Shown one piece after another: positions 1 to 9,935 of a stretch of DNA of 64,000 nucleotides (position 1 is its first letter; every line of letters begins with the position of its first letter). The translations under genes were made by a program, and so were the position numbers. The notes beneath the pieces were generated by a model, which was not told where the DNA came from, made no database searches, and saw only the letters and a list, made by a program, of their open reading frames with translations. Source of the DNA: Paraescarpia echinospica (taxonomy: Eukaryota; Annelida; Polychaeta; Sabellida; Siboglinidae); NCBI GenBank assembly GCA_020002185.1, contig CM034543.1:30007660-30071659 (forward strand), read 5' to 3'.

Positions 1-100
1 TTTACTAATGTGTTTTTGCGACGTTGTAACAGCAAATAACTGAGAAATCTCCATCTGAAAGCAATATGTGGTAGTGTAGTGCTTAGGGCAGTGGACTCTC

Positions 101-425
101 TAGTGACTATAATATAATCAATAATCGATGACTATATATAGCCTATGGTTATGTGCGTGGTTATGAGGTATGCGTGGTTATATGTGTGGTTATGAGGTAG
201 TGACGTTTGCAATGAAATAAATACACTGTATTGCGAATATTTGTATTTATTGTAGGTTCCTGTGCAAGCTATATGAAGTTTATAACTTCAGCTTAATAAC
301 AATGCCACTAAAAGAATGTACTTATGTGTAAGGTTATATAGTGGTTACGTGTGAGGTGATGTAGTCAGTAGCGTCCGAAATAAAGTACATAGTGGCGCTA
401 GCGTCGCGTTAACAATCGCGCAGGG
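101..425 (+). repeat. Dispersed AT-rich module M, copy 1
   Basis: About 325 bp running from TAGTGACTATAATATAATCA to the CGCGCAGGG segment. It has degenerate GTGGTTATG repeats, an AATAAA-containing stretch and the GACGCTACTGACTAC segment (reverse complement at the far end). Highly similar copies lie at 1,713-2,037 (plus) and 3,771-4,090, 5,612-5,850 and 7,131-7,450 (minus). It is noncoding and of unknown origin. Confidence 0.85.
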
Positions 426-1712
426 CTCTCATACCAGATGTGGTAGTGTAGTGCTTAATGCTCTCGTACAAGAGGTGGTCGTGTAGTGTTTTGAGCAGTG
501 AACTCTCATACCAGAGGCGGGAGTGTAGTGGTTAGAGCAGTGGGCTCTGTTACCAGAGGTGGTAGTGTAGTGGTTAGAGCAGTGAATTATCATACCAGAG
601 GTGGAAGTGTAGAGCTTAGGGCAGTAAATTCTCGAACAAGAGGTGGTAGTGTAGTGGTTAGAACAGTGGCCTCTTATACCAGAGGTGATAGTGTAGTGGT
701 TAGAGCTCTCATACAGAGGTGGTAGTTTAGCGGTTAGGGCAGAAGACTCTCATACAGATGTGGTCGTGTAGTGTTTGAGCAGTGCACTCTGATACGAGAT
801 GTGGTAATGTAGTGGTTAGAGAAGCGGACTCTCATTTGAAGAGGTGATAGTGTAGTGGCTAGGGCAGTGGACTATCTAGTGGTTAGGGCAGAAGACTCTC
901 GTATCAGAGGTGGTAGTGTAGTGGTTAGAGCAGTGCACTCTCAAATAGAGGTGGTAGTGTAGTGGTTAGAGCAGCGGACTCTCATTTGAAGAGGTGGTAG
1001 TGTACTGGCTAGGGCAGTGGACTATCATACAGTGGTGGTCGTGTAGTGTTTGAGCAGTGGACGCAAGATATACTGCCCATTTACCTGCAATGTGTACTGC
1101 CCACCAACCTGCAAGGTATACTGCTAATACTGAGGTGGTCGTGTAGTGTTCGAGCAGAGGCGGGTGTGTAGTGGTTAGAGCAGTGAATTCTCATACCGGA
1201 GGTGGTAGTGTAGTGCTTAGGGCAGTGGACTCTCGTACAAGAGGTGGTAGTGTAGTGGTTAGAGCAGTGGCCTCTTATTCCAGAGGTGATAGTGTAGTGG
1301 TTAGTGCTCTTATACAGAGGTGGTAGTTTAGCGGTTAGGGCAGAAGACTCTCGTACCAGAGGTGGTAGTGTAGTGGCTAGGGCAGTGGACTCTCATACAG
1401 TGGTGGTCGTGTAGTGTTTGAGCAGTGGACGCAAGGTATACTGCCCATTAACCTGCAATGTGTACTGCCCACTAACCTGCAAGGTATACTGCTAACTAAC
1501 CCGCAAGGTATGCAAGGTGACCGTGGGAGAACGGTGCTGGTTGGGAGGTTGTTAGGCGTGGTTCAGGGGCCCCCACCCCCACAGCGGACTCTGATACCAG
1601 AGGCGGGAGTGTAGTGGTTAGAGCAGTGGGATCTCTTACCAGAGATGGTAGTGTAGTTGTTAGGGCTCTCATACCAGATGTGGTAGTGTAGTGCTTACGG
1701 CAGTGGACTCTC
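426..1712 (+). repeat. 42-bp tandem array, tRNA-Val D-arm-like (left arm, outer)
   Basis: The unit is 42 bp (14 codons, so frames stay open) and contains GTAGTGTAGTGGTTA, identical to the D-arm/A-box stretch of animal tRNA-Val, followed by AGAGCAGTGGACTCTC and an ATACCAGAG segment. Units vary (for example tagagctta, tagcggtta) and some are truncated. A derivative carrying CTGCCCA..ACCTGCAA repeats lies at about 1,060-1,130 and 1,425-1,510. No B-box (GGTTCGA) is present, so these are not tRNA genes. Confidence 0.9.
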
Positions 1713-2037
1713 TAGTGACTATAATATAATCAATAATCGATGACTATATATAGCGTATGGTTATGTGCGTGGTTATGACGTATGCGTGGTTATATGTGTG
1801 GTTATGAGGTAGTGACGTTTGCAATGAAATAAATACACTGTATTGCGAATATTTGTATTTATTGTAGGTTCCTGTGCAAGCTATATGAAGTTTACAACTT
1901 CAGCTTAATAACAATGCCACTAAAAGAATGTACTTATGTGTAAGGTTATATAGTGGTTACGTATGAGGTGATGTAGTCAGTAGCGTCCGAAATAAAGTAC
2001 ACAGTGGCGCTAGCGTCGCGTAAACAATCGCGCAGGG
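1713..2037 (+). repeat. Module M, copy 2
   Basis: Nearly identical to copy 1 at a 1,612-bp offset, with a few substitutions. Confidence 0.85.
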
Positions 2038-2760
2038 CTCTCATAGCAGATGTGGTAGTGTAGTGCTTAATGCTCTCGTACAAGAGGTGGTCGTGTAGTG
2101 TTTTGAGCAGTGAACTCTCATACCAGAGGCGGGAGTGTAGTGGTTAGAGCAGTGGGCTCTGTTACCAGAGGTGGTAGTGTAGTGGTTAGAGCAGTGAATT
2201 ATCATACCAGAGGTGGAAGTGTAGAGCTTAGGACAGTAAATTCTCGAACAAGAGGTGGTAGTGTAGTGGTTAGAACTGTGGCCTCTTATACTAGAGGTGA
2301 TAGTGTAGTGGTTAGAGCTCTCATACAGAGGTGGTAGATTAGCGGTTAGGGCAGAAGACTCTCATACAGATGTGGTCGTGTAGTGTTTGAGCAGTGCACT
2401 CTGATACCAGATGTGGTAATGTAGTGGTTAGAGAAGCGGACTCTCATTTGAAGAGGTGATAGTGTAGTGGATAGGGCAGTGGACTCTCTAGTGTAGTGGT
2501 TAGGGCAGTGGACTTCCATACAGTGGTGGTCGTGTAGTGATTAAAGTAGTGAATTGTCATACCAGAGGTGGTAGTGTAATGTTTAGGGCAGTGGCCTCTT
2601 ATACCAGAGGTGATAGTGTAGTGGTTAGAGCTCTCATACAGAGGTGGTAGTTTAGCGGTTTGGGCAGAAGACTCTCATACAGTGGTGGTAGTGTAGTGGT
2701 TACAGCAGTGCACTCTCAAATAGAGGTGGTAGTGTAGTGGTTAGAGCAGCGGACATGCAA
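2038..2760 (+). repeat. 42-bp tandem array, left arm, inner
   Basis: Same 42-bp family in the second higher-order unit. It matches 426 onward with a 1,612-bp offset, then is shortened relative to the first unit before running into the central stem. Confidence 0.9.
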
Positions 2761-2811
2761 GGTGACCGTGGGAGAACGGTGCTGGATGGGAGGTTGTTAG
2801 GCGTGGTTTAG

Positions 2812-3306
2812 GCCCAAAAACGCAGGAAGGCACGTGATACTTATGTCTTAACCACTATTATGTGCTATGTGCTGACGTACATTCAGGAGCGCGCGGCGTT
2901 GAGCTACTTCTACGCCAAACGTCGCGTGCTCGACGACAGCGTCATTACGGCGCCGATACTCGTATAAACAACCTACCTAACATAAGGACTACCCCTACCT
3001 ACCTACCTACCTAAGGGGTCACTTTTATTTATTTATTATTTACCTACTGAACCTGTTTTATTTTATACCAAAAAAAATTTAATAAATAAAAGTGACCCCT
3101 TAGGTAGGTAGGTAGATAGGTAGGGGTAGTCCTTATGTTAGGTAGGTTGTTTATACGAGTATCTGCGCCGTAGTGACGCCGTCGTCGAGCACGCGACGGT
3201 TGGCGTAGAAGTAGCTCAACGCCGCGCGCTCCTGAATGTACGTCAGCACATAGCACATAATAGTGGTTAAGACATAAGTATCACGTGCCTTCCTGCGTTT
3301 TTGGGC
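2812..3306. repeat. Central stem-loop of the palindrome
   Basis: 2,812-3,037 and 3,081-3,306 are reverse complements with a few mismatches and a 4-bp indel in a CTAC repeat. They enclose a loop of about 43 nt. The stem is outside the 42-bp family and could extrude as a cruciform. No coding signal is seen. Confidence 0.85.
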
Positions 3307-3360
3307 CTAAACCACGCCTAACAACTTCCCATCCAGCACCGTTCTCCCACGGTCACCTTG

Positions 3361-3770
3361 CATGTCCGCTGCTCTAATCACTACACTACCACCTCTATTT
3401 GAGAGTGCACTGCTCTAACCACTACACTACCACCACTGTATGAGAGTCTTCTGCCCTAACCGCTAAACTACCACCTCTGTATGAGAGCACTAACCACTAC
3501 ACTATCACCTCTGGTATAAGAAGCCACTGCTCTAACCACTACACTACCACCTCTTGTACGAGAGTCCACTGCCCTAAGCACTACACTACCACCTCTGGTA
3601 TGAGAATTCACTGCTCTAACCACTACACTACCACATCTGGTAACAGAGCCCACTGCTCTAACCACTACACTCCCGCCTCTGGTATGAGAGTTCACTGCTC
3701 AAAACACTACACGACCACCTCTTGTACGACAGCACTAAGCACTACACTACCACATCTGGTATGAGAGCCC
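3361..3770 (-). repeat. 42-bp tandem array, right arm, inner
   Basis: Reverse complement of the left-arm array (consensus reads CTCTAACCACTACACTACC on the plus strand). It contains units absent from the facing left array, so the arms have changed copy number since they formed. Confidence 0.9.
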
Positions 3771-4090
3771 TGCGCGATTGTTTACGCGACGCTAGCGCCA
3801 CTGTATACTTTATTTCGGACGCTACTGACTACATCAGCTCACACGTAACCACTATATAACCTTACACATAAGTACATTCTTTTATGGCATTGTTATTAAG
3901 CTGAAGTTGTAAACTTCATATAGCTTGCACAGGAACCTACAATAAATACAAATATTCGCAATACAGTGTATTTATTTCATTGCAAACGTCACTACCTCAT
4001 AACCACACATATAACCACGCATACCTCATAACCACGCACATAACCATACGCTATATGTAGTCATCGATTATTGATTATATTATAGTCACT
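3771..4090 (-). repeat. Module M, copy 3 (inverted)
   Basis: Inverted copy in the right arm, between the two 42-bp arrays. Confidence 0.85.
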
Positions 4091-5611
4091 AGAGAGTCCA
4101 CTGCCCTAAGCACTACACTACCACATCTGGTATGAGAGCCCTAACAACTACACTACCACCTCTGGTAAGAGAGCCCACTGCTCTAACCACTACACTCCCG
4201 CCTCTGGTATCAGAGTCCGCTGTGGGGGCCCCTGAACCACGCCTAACAACCTCCCATCCAGCAACGTTCTCCCACGGTCACCTTGCATACCTTGCGGGTT
4301 AGTTAGCAGTATACCTTGCAGGTTAGTGGGCAGTACACATTGCAGGTTAATGGGCAGTATACCTTGCGTCCACTGCTCAAACACTACACGACCACCACTG
4401 TATGAGAGTCCACTGCCCTAGCCACTACACTACCACCTCTGGTACGAGAGTCTTCTGCCCTAACCGCTAAACTACCACCTCTGTATAAGAGCACTAACCA
4501 CTACACTATCACCTCTGGAATAAGAGGCCACTGCTCTAACCACTACACTACCACCTCTTGTACGAGAGTCCACTGCCCTAAGCACTACACTACCACCTAC
4601 TTGTCCACTGCCCTAGCCACTACACTACCATCTCTGGTACGAGAGTCTTCTGCCCTAACCGCTAAACTACCACCTCAGTTTGAAAGCACTAACCACTACA
4701 CTATCGCCTCTGGTATAAGAGGCCACTGCTCTAACCACTACACTACCATCTCTTGTACGAGAGTCCACTGCCCTAAGCACTACACTACCACCTCTGGTAT
4801 GAGAATTCACTGCTCTAACCACTACACTACCACCTCTGGTAAGAGAGCCCACTGCTCTAACCACTACACTCCCGCCTCTGCTCGAACACTACACGACCAC
4901 CTCAGTATTAGCAGTATACCTTGCAGGTTAGTGGGCAGTACACATTGCAGGTAAATGGGCAGTATATCTTGCGTCCACTGCTCAAACACTACACGACCAC
5001 CACTGTATGATAGTCTACTGCCCTAGCCAGTACACTACCACCTCTTCAAATGAGAGTCCGCTGCTCTAACCACTACACTACCACCTCTATTTGAGAGTGC
5101 ACTGCTCTAACCACTACACTACCACCTCTGATACGAGAGTCTTCTGCCCTAACCACTAGATAGTCCACTGCCCTAGCCACTACACTATCACCTCTTCAAA
5201 TGAGAGTCCGCTTCTCTAACCACTACATTACCACATCTGGTATCAGAGTGCACTGCTCAAACACTACACGACCACATCTGTATGAGAGTCTTCTGCCCTA
5301 ACCGCTAAACTACCACCTCTGTATGAGAGCTCTAACCACTACACTATCACCTCTAGTATAAGAGGCCACTGTTCTAACCACTACACTACCACCTCTTGTT
5401 CGAGAATTTACTGCCCTAAGCTCTACACTTCCACCTCTGGTATGATAATTCACTGCTCTAACCACTACACTACCACCTATGGTAACAGAGCCCACTGCTC
5501 TAACCACTACACTCCCGCCTCTGGTATGAGAGTTCACTGCTCAAAACACTACACGACCACCTCTTGTACGAGAGCATTAAGCACTACACTACCACATCTG
5601 GTATGAGAGCC
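4091..5611 (-). repeat. 42-bp tandem array, right arm, outer
   Basis: Reverse-complement array, including a mirror of the ACCTGCAA-rich derivative at 4,255-4,375 and a second copy of it at 4,900-4,985. A local duplication near 4,590-4,870 adds extra units compared with the left arm. Confidence 0.9.
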
Positions 5612-5850
5612 CTGCGCGATTGTTTACGCGACGCTAGCGCCACTGTGTACTTTATTTCGGACGCTACTGACTACATCACCTCACACGTAACCACTGTATA
5701 ACCTTACACATAAGTACATTCTTTTAGTGGCATTGTTATTAAGCTGAAGTTGTAAACTTCATATAGCTTGCACAGGAACCTACAATAAATACAAATATTC
5801 GCAATACACTGTATTTGTTTAATTGCAAACGTCACTGCCTCATAACCACA
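5612..5850 (-). repeat. Module M, copy 4 (inverted, truncated)
   Basis: Inverted copy ending abruptly after CATAACCACAC near 5,850, the right limit of the palindrome. Confidence 0.8.
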
Positions 5851-5878
5851 CTTGATTGCTTATCGATTATTGATTATT

Positions 5879-6310
5879 GTCGACTACCGTCAGCTGGCAG
5901 CGGTTTGTTTATTTGCACTGGGATGGCGCAGAGGCCGTCAGGTGGCAGCGCTGTCGATGTCGACTACCGTTAGCAGCGGTTTGTTTGTTTGTTTGCACTG
6001 GGATGTCGCAGAGAAGCCGCCATTAAACTGGGGCTCACTGGGATTTTCGTACGGTCATGCTACCGCCGCTCGCTTTCTGGATGGCAGCGGATTGTTTTGG
6101 CGCTACGTTTCACTCTACAGTGGTTTGTTTTTCTCTCATGCGCAGTTTTTCGTATGTTTGTTTGTTTGCACTGGAATGGCGCAGAGGCTGTCTTACCGTT
6201 TTTCCGCCCGTCGTCAGGTGGCAGCGCTGTTGATGTCGACTACCGTTATTGGCACCGTCAGTTTGTTTGTTTGTTTGCACTGGGATGGCGCAGAGGCCGA
6301 AAGAGGCGGG
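5879..6310 (+). repeat. Degenerate tandem repeat with GTTTGTTTGCACTGGGATGG motif
   Basis: The block CGACTACCGT...GCAGCGG...GTTTGTTTGCACTGGGATG...CGCAGAGGC recurs four to five times. The first two starts (5,881 and 5,961) are 80 bp apart and later ones are irregular. The open frames across it are repeat by-products. Confidence 0.7.
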
Positions 6311-6990
6311 TTTTGTTTTTGTTCGTACGTTTTATTAAGCATCATCGCAAGCATACTACATACATGTAAGGCTTTATGCCACAGGCAAAATAATCGGCAC
6401 TTTATGCCACAGCTTCATCGTCACTAGTGATGCACATGAACGACACGGCTTCGGGCCCGTCCCAGCACAGTGGCGAAGGAACAACCAACAATAAAATATA
6501 TATTATCTCACCGTTTCCTTTCTTATGTTCAATCCTTGCACAGCTTATTCCAAATACAAGTAACAGCTGTTACCACCGCTACACAATAATCCAGCAGCGT
6601 TATTAAATGCGCCGCGCAGAACTGTTTCCACACACTAATAATCCAGCGTCATAAAAATGCTCCGCTCAGAACCAGCCAACTTTATCATTAAACCGCACTG
6701 CGCCCGATTAACGCTCAAACAAATAAATTCTTCGCAGCTGCACAAAGCGCCAACTACATCCTTGCATACGACCAGCTTATTCTGACAGCGAATACCACCG
6801 CCAGCCAGCCTAACTAGGCCGCCCGATAACCTCGCTGATCTCGCGCCGCCAGCCACCACAGCAGCAGCCGAGTAATGTAATCTAAGTGCACGCGTACCCT
6901 ATTTCACTACATATGACGCTTTCCTACTTCACACATAGCGCCGTATACCTAATTGGTACTAATTAGTTGGTAATTACTATTTTTACTTAT
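6311..6990. other. No recognisable feature
   Basis: About 680 bp with moderate GC and several short open frames. None resembles a known protein and no RNA gene is seen. A TTTATGCCACAG segment occurs twice near 6,370-6,415. Confidence 0.5.
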
Positions 6991-7130
6991 TGCTAGTGCT
7001 GCCCTCCAGTGAATGCACTACTCACTTGTTGCTCATTAATACCTAATTAATTACCTAATTAGTCACTAGATGTCGGCACACTCTCTTCCGTGGACCTGTC
7101 AATCAACCGTTTTTATCAGTAGGCTGTTTT

Positions 7131-7450
7131 TGGACGCTACTGACTACATCACCTCACACGTAACCACTATATAACCTTACACATAAGTACATTGTTTTGG
7201 TGGCATTATTAGTAAGCTGAAGTTGTAAACTTCATATAGCTTGCACAGGAACCTACAATAAATACAAATATTCGCAATACAGTGTATTTGTTTCATTGCA
7301 AACGTCACTACCTCATAACCACACATATAACCACGCATACCTCATAACCACACATTTAACCACGCATACGTCATAACCACGCACATAACCATACGCTATA
7401 TATATATATATATATATATAGTCATCGATTATTGATTATATTATAGTCAC
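7131..7450 (-). repeat. Module M, copy 5 (outside the palindrome)
   Basis: Inverted copy with an expanded CATAACCACGCA block and an inserted (TA)n run at about 7,397-7,421. It shows the module also exists apart from the 42-bp arrays. Confidence 0.8.
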
Positions 7451-7689
7451 TAGATGTCAGCACTACAATTATCGATTACTTTTATGTTTGCTCCTATATA
7501 GGCTCCATATCTAGAAACGGACGCTACTGACTACGTCACCTCACACGAAACCACTATATAACCTTACACATAAGTGTCTGATTTCTTCACTAGAAACGCC
7601 ACTGTGTACTTTATTTCATTTCAGTCACTAGAGGTCAGCACACATGCTTAACCATTATATAACCTTACGCACACGTGACTAATTAATTA

Positions 7690-7805
7690 ACATCACTGCT
7701 TTAATCGATGATCAATCAATAATCGATAATCAATAATCAATCAATAATCGATAATCAATAATCAATCAACAATCGATCATAATCGATAATCAATCAATAA
7801 TCACT
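7690..7805. repeat. ATCAATCAATAATCGATA simple satellite
   Basis: Short-period repeat of ATCAAT, ATAATC and ATCGAT words. It happens to contain PBX/HOX-like ATCAATCA strings, but it is most simply a microsatellite. Confidence 0.75.
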
Positions 7806-7917
7806 AATCAATAGTGCTGCCCTCCAGTGAATAGACTATTCACTAATTAGTTGCTAATTAGTGACTAATTAATTAGTACTCACTAGATGTCAGCACACTT
7901 TCGTGAACACTTCTGGG

Positions 7918-8015
7918 TGATCTAATTAATGACGTCACTAATTAGTACGCACACGTGACTAATTAATTAATGACGTCACTAATTAGTACGCACACGTGAC
8001 TAATTAATTAACTAA
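7918..8015. repeat. Repeat containing TGACGTCA, CACGTG and TAATTA
   Basis: A unit of roughly 40 bp with AATGACGTCACTAATTAGT, then GCACACGTGACTAATTAAT, occurs twice plus flanks. It places a perfect CRE, a CACGTG E-box and homeodomain-type TAATTA sites in a regular pattern. Regulatory use is inference only. Confidence 0.6.
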
Positions 8016-8180
8016 TGGGAATTACTATTTTTACTTATTGCTAGTGCTGCCCTCCAGTGAATGCACTACTCACTTGTTGCTAATTAGTACCTAATTAATT
8101 ACCTAATTAGTCACTAGATATCGACACACTCTTTCTTCCGTGGACCTGTCAATCACGTTTTTTTTAACATTCCAAGTTTT

Positions 8181-8884
8181 TTATAAGTAACATTCCATTC
8201 GACTCCACTGACTGCTAAAAAACGCAGGAATTCTACTTATAAAAAGCGAAAAACCCTTTGATCTCGGGTCATGACCCGTGTTATGAAGAACGCTTATACT
8301 ACTTATGTCATTGGTTGTCATGAATGGTGTTCCCGGAAGTACATCGACATCCATGTCTTTAACGACAAGGGCATCGAGGTGTAGGTCAAAATTATCCCGC
8401 GTTAACACGAGCCTTGTTTCTCCGACTACATTGAGTGGGGTTACACCATCAGCTTGTCTTGCGAGCTGGGAGCTTTTGGTGATTTTTGCACCAATTGACC
8501 TGGCCACCGTCTCTCTAATCATGTTGGTTTCAGCCCCAGTGTCGAGGGTAAGACGTATTGGGTGGTGACGATGGAACGCCTTGAAGAATGGAGACTGTTT
8601 CGTATTTACGCGACAAGTCGCCGACACTTGTTGTACGTCATTTACGTAGCCGTCATTCACCGGTGGTTCCTCGTCTCCGCTGTCTTCGCAGTTTAGTCCT
8701 GTCACGTTGTGTGCCTTAGTCATGAACAGTCTGTCTTGCTCGGGCAAGTACTTGCAAGCGCTTAGATAGTGATCTACTATCGGTCTACCAGCCTGCTCGT
8801 TGGGTTCGTTGGTAGCTTTGTGGGCGAGCGGGCCCAGAGCGTGTGCGTGGTTGGTAGCAGGTTGACTGTCACAGGATTTTTGTC
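8181..8884 (-). pseudogene. Zinc-knuckle remnant and retropepsin-like protease, truncated
   Basis: This frame follows gag in the +1 phase. It shows a GRP...DHYLSAC stretch corresponding to the second half of a CCHC knuckle; the positions where two cysteines are expected read Asn-Glu-Pro-Asn. An LPEQDRLFM stretch follows. The aspartic protease has the catalytic IRLTLDTGAETNMI motif (D-T-G) at about 8,555-8,515 and a later VLPGTPFM segment. Homology ends at TTNDIS (about 8,310); the remaining codons look unrelated. The protease would process gag-pol, but this copy has no downstream pol. Confidence 0.7.
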
Positions 8885-9612
8885 TCTGACATAGAATGGA
8901 TCTCGTCCAGTAGGGACCCCAGGGCCTGAGAGATCTCTGGTTTAAGACTGGCTAGCGTGCGGCTCCGCAATTCGGTTCCGTAGCGCTGTTTTACGAGTCT
9001 AGGTAGCTCCTGATGGATAAGTCTAAGCCAGCTCAATACAACCATGTTCTCTAGCGACGGTGATAAGTCCTCATCTACGGTCGGGAACTCGTCGTGGTGT
9101 GATGTACCGCCACCCACTGTCAGCAGACTATCATCAACGAACGCCAAGAGGCGTTGGAATAGGTCCTCGTGGTTTTCGTCTGATTCAAGTTTTATGTCGA
9201 CGAAATCTATGAAGTGAGCGCCGCTTGTCTGAAACCCGAAGTGAAGTCTGATTGCTTGCCATATGGAGTTGACGGATGTCGAGTTTTTGACGATGGTATT
9301 TCGCGATATGATCGGACAGAAGTTGGCAATCTGCCCAAGCATTAATTCTAAGTGCGCGACTTTTTGTTGTGCCGTTCGCCTAACCAAACCTGGTGTGTCA
9401 TCGGTATCGTCAAGTAAGCCTCTGAGTGGAGAAGTGTTAGTTTTCTTTCCCCATGTTACCTGGTCGAGTAGGAATGGTGCGAAATTCGCGTCCAATGATA
9501 GAGTATATTGGAGGTTTTGGCGCCAGCTCTCATATGACGTCAGTGTTTCGTGTTTTGAAAGAGACCACTGTTTTGGAGCTCTGTGACTGAGCCATTGTCG
9601 CGTTTGACGTGT
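8869..9612 (-). pseudogene. Gag-like polyprotein of LTR element, frameshifted
   Basis: The open frame resembles the gag of invertebrate gypsy-group elements. Diagnostic stretches include [14 protein letters not shown] near the start, [14 protein letters not shown], then [19 protein letters not shown] and [13 protein letters not shown] about midway. Gag would form the particle that packages element RNA. The best ATG (9,595) lies in a different frame from the conserved body, implying a small indel near the N-terminus. The frame stops at 8,869, and the zinc-knuckle/protease part continues in the +1 frame. It is therefore a decayed copy. Confidence 0.7.
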
Positions 9613-9728
9613 AGCTCAATCGTGTATGCAAATGCCGGCAATGTTCAATGTTCAATGTTAATTACTGCGTACAGAAAGTAAGCATTCGTCGTGCCGTTTG
9701 TTTGGCTATACGAGTATCTATCCACTTC

Positions 9729-9935
9729 TGTAATGAAAACGCTGCGACCACGCCAGTATAGAAGGGAAAGACTCGATAACGACGGGAACATTTATTGAAC
9801 AGACTTATCTCAAAACGGAAGTCGAGGCAAGAGAGCGTACAACAGGAACAAGGTATGGAATTAACCAACGCAATAATACAGGAAGCGGAAATGTGATACT
9901 TATCCAATATGGCGAAGCGCATCAATATTATGACA
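9729..9935 (-). repeat. Putative 5' LTR (207 bp)
   Basis: Read on the minus strand it begins TGTCATAATATTG and ends TTTTCATTACA, giving TGT...ACA ends as in LTRs. An AATAAA lies in its second half. It lies just upstream of the leader and gag. No partner LTR is visible, so the ends are inferred from position and terminal motif. Confidence 0.55.

Larger units (their letters stand above)
68..5850. repeat. Giant inverted repeat (foldback-like) built of 42-bp tandem arrays
   Basis: The left half (68 to about 3,037) reads in plus orientation and the right half (about 3,081 to 5,850) is its reverse complement, with the axis near 3,059. From the axis outward each arm is: a 225-bp unique stem, a 42-bp array, a 0.3-kb AT-rich module, another 42-bp array and a second module. 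The innermost 480 bp per side are collinear. Farther out, arms share blocks but differ by gained or lost units. The higher-order period is 1,612 bp in the left arm and 1,842 bp in the right. The stems differ at several positions, which argues against a simple folded-read artefact. No transposase is visible. Target duplications cannot be judged because the left end lies near the window edge. Confidence 0.85.
6997..8160. repeat. Mosaic of short repeats beside the palindrome
   Basis: A segment of about 120 bp beginning GCTGCCCTCCAGTGAAT and ending near GTGGACCTGTCAATCA occurs at 6,997-7,120 and 8,045-8,155, with a partial copy near 7,810-7,895. Between these lie module M (7,131-7,450), a partial module (7,501-7,620), an ATCAAT/ATCGAT satellite and a CRE/E-box repeat. 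No gene is seen. Confidence 0.7.
8181..9935 (-). mobile_element. Truncated gypsy-like LTR retrotransposon (LTR, leader, gag, protease)
   Basis: On the minus strand the order is LTR (9,935-9,729), short leader, gag-like frame, zinc-knuckle remnant and retropepsin-like protease. The element ends within or just after the protease near 8,300. Reverse transcriptase, RNase H, integrase and the 3' LTR are absent. Frame changes between gag and protease and near the gag start show that it is dead. Family assignment rests on the gag and DTGA protease signature typical of invertebrate gypsy-group elements. Confidence 0.75.

Noticed and set aside
498..725. 75-residue ORF (RGGSVVVRAV repeats), with similar ORFs at 2,110, 3,468 and 5,310
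   Set aside because: Translation of the 42-bp satellite; the period is 14 codons so any frame stays open.
426..5611. tRNA genes or a CRISPR-like array
   Set aside because: Only the D-arm/A-box half is present, no B-box or cloverleaf; repeats are contiguous without unique spacers and the genome is eukaryotic.
5852..6427. 191-residue ORF over the GTTTGTTTGCACTGGGATGG repeats
   Set aside because: Repeat-driven; overlapping alternative frame is equally open and neither resembles a known protein.
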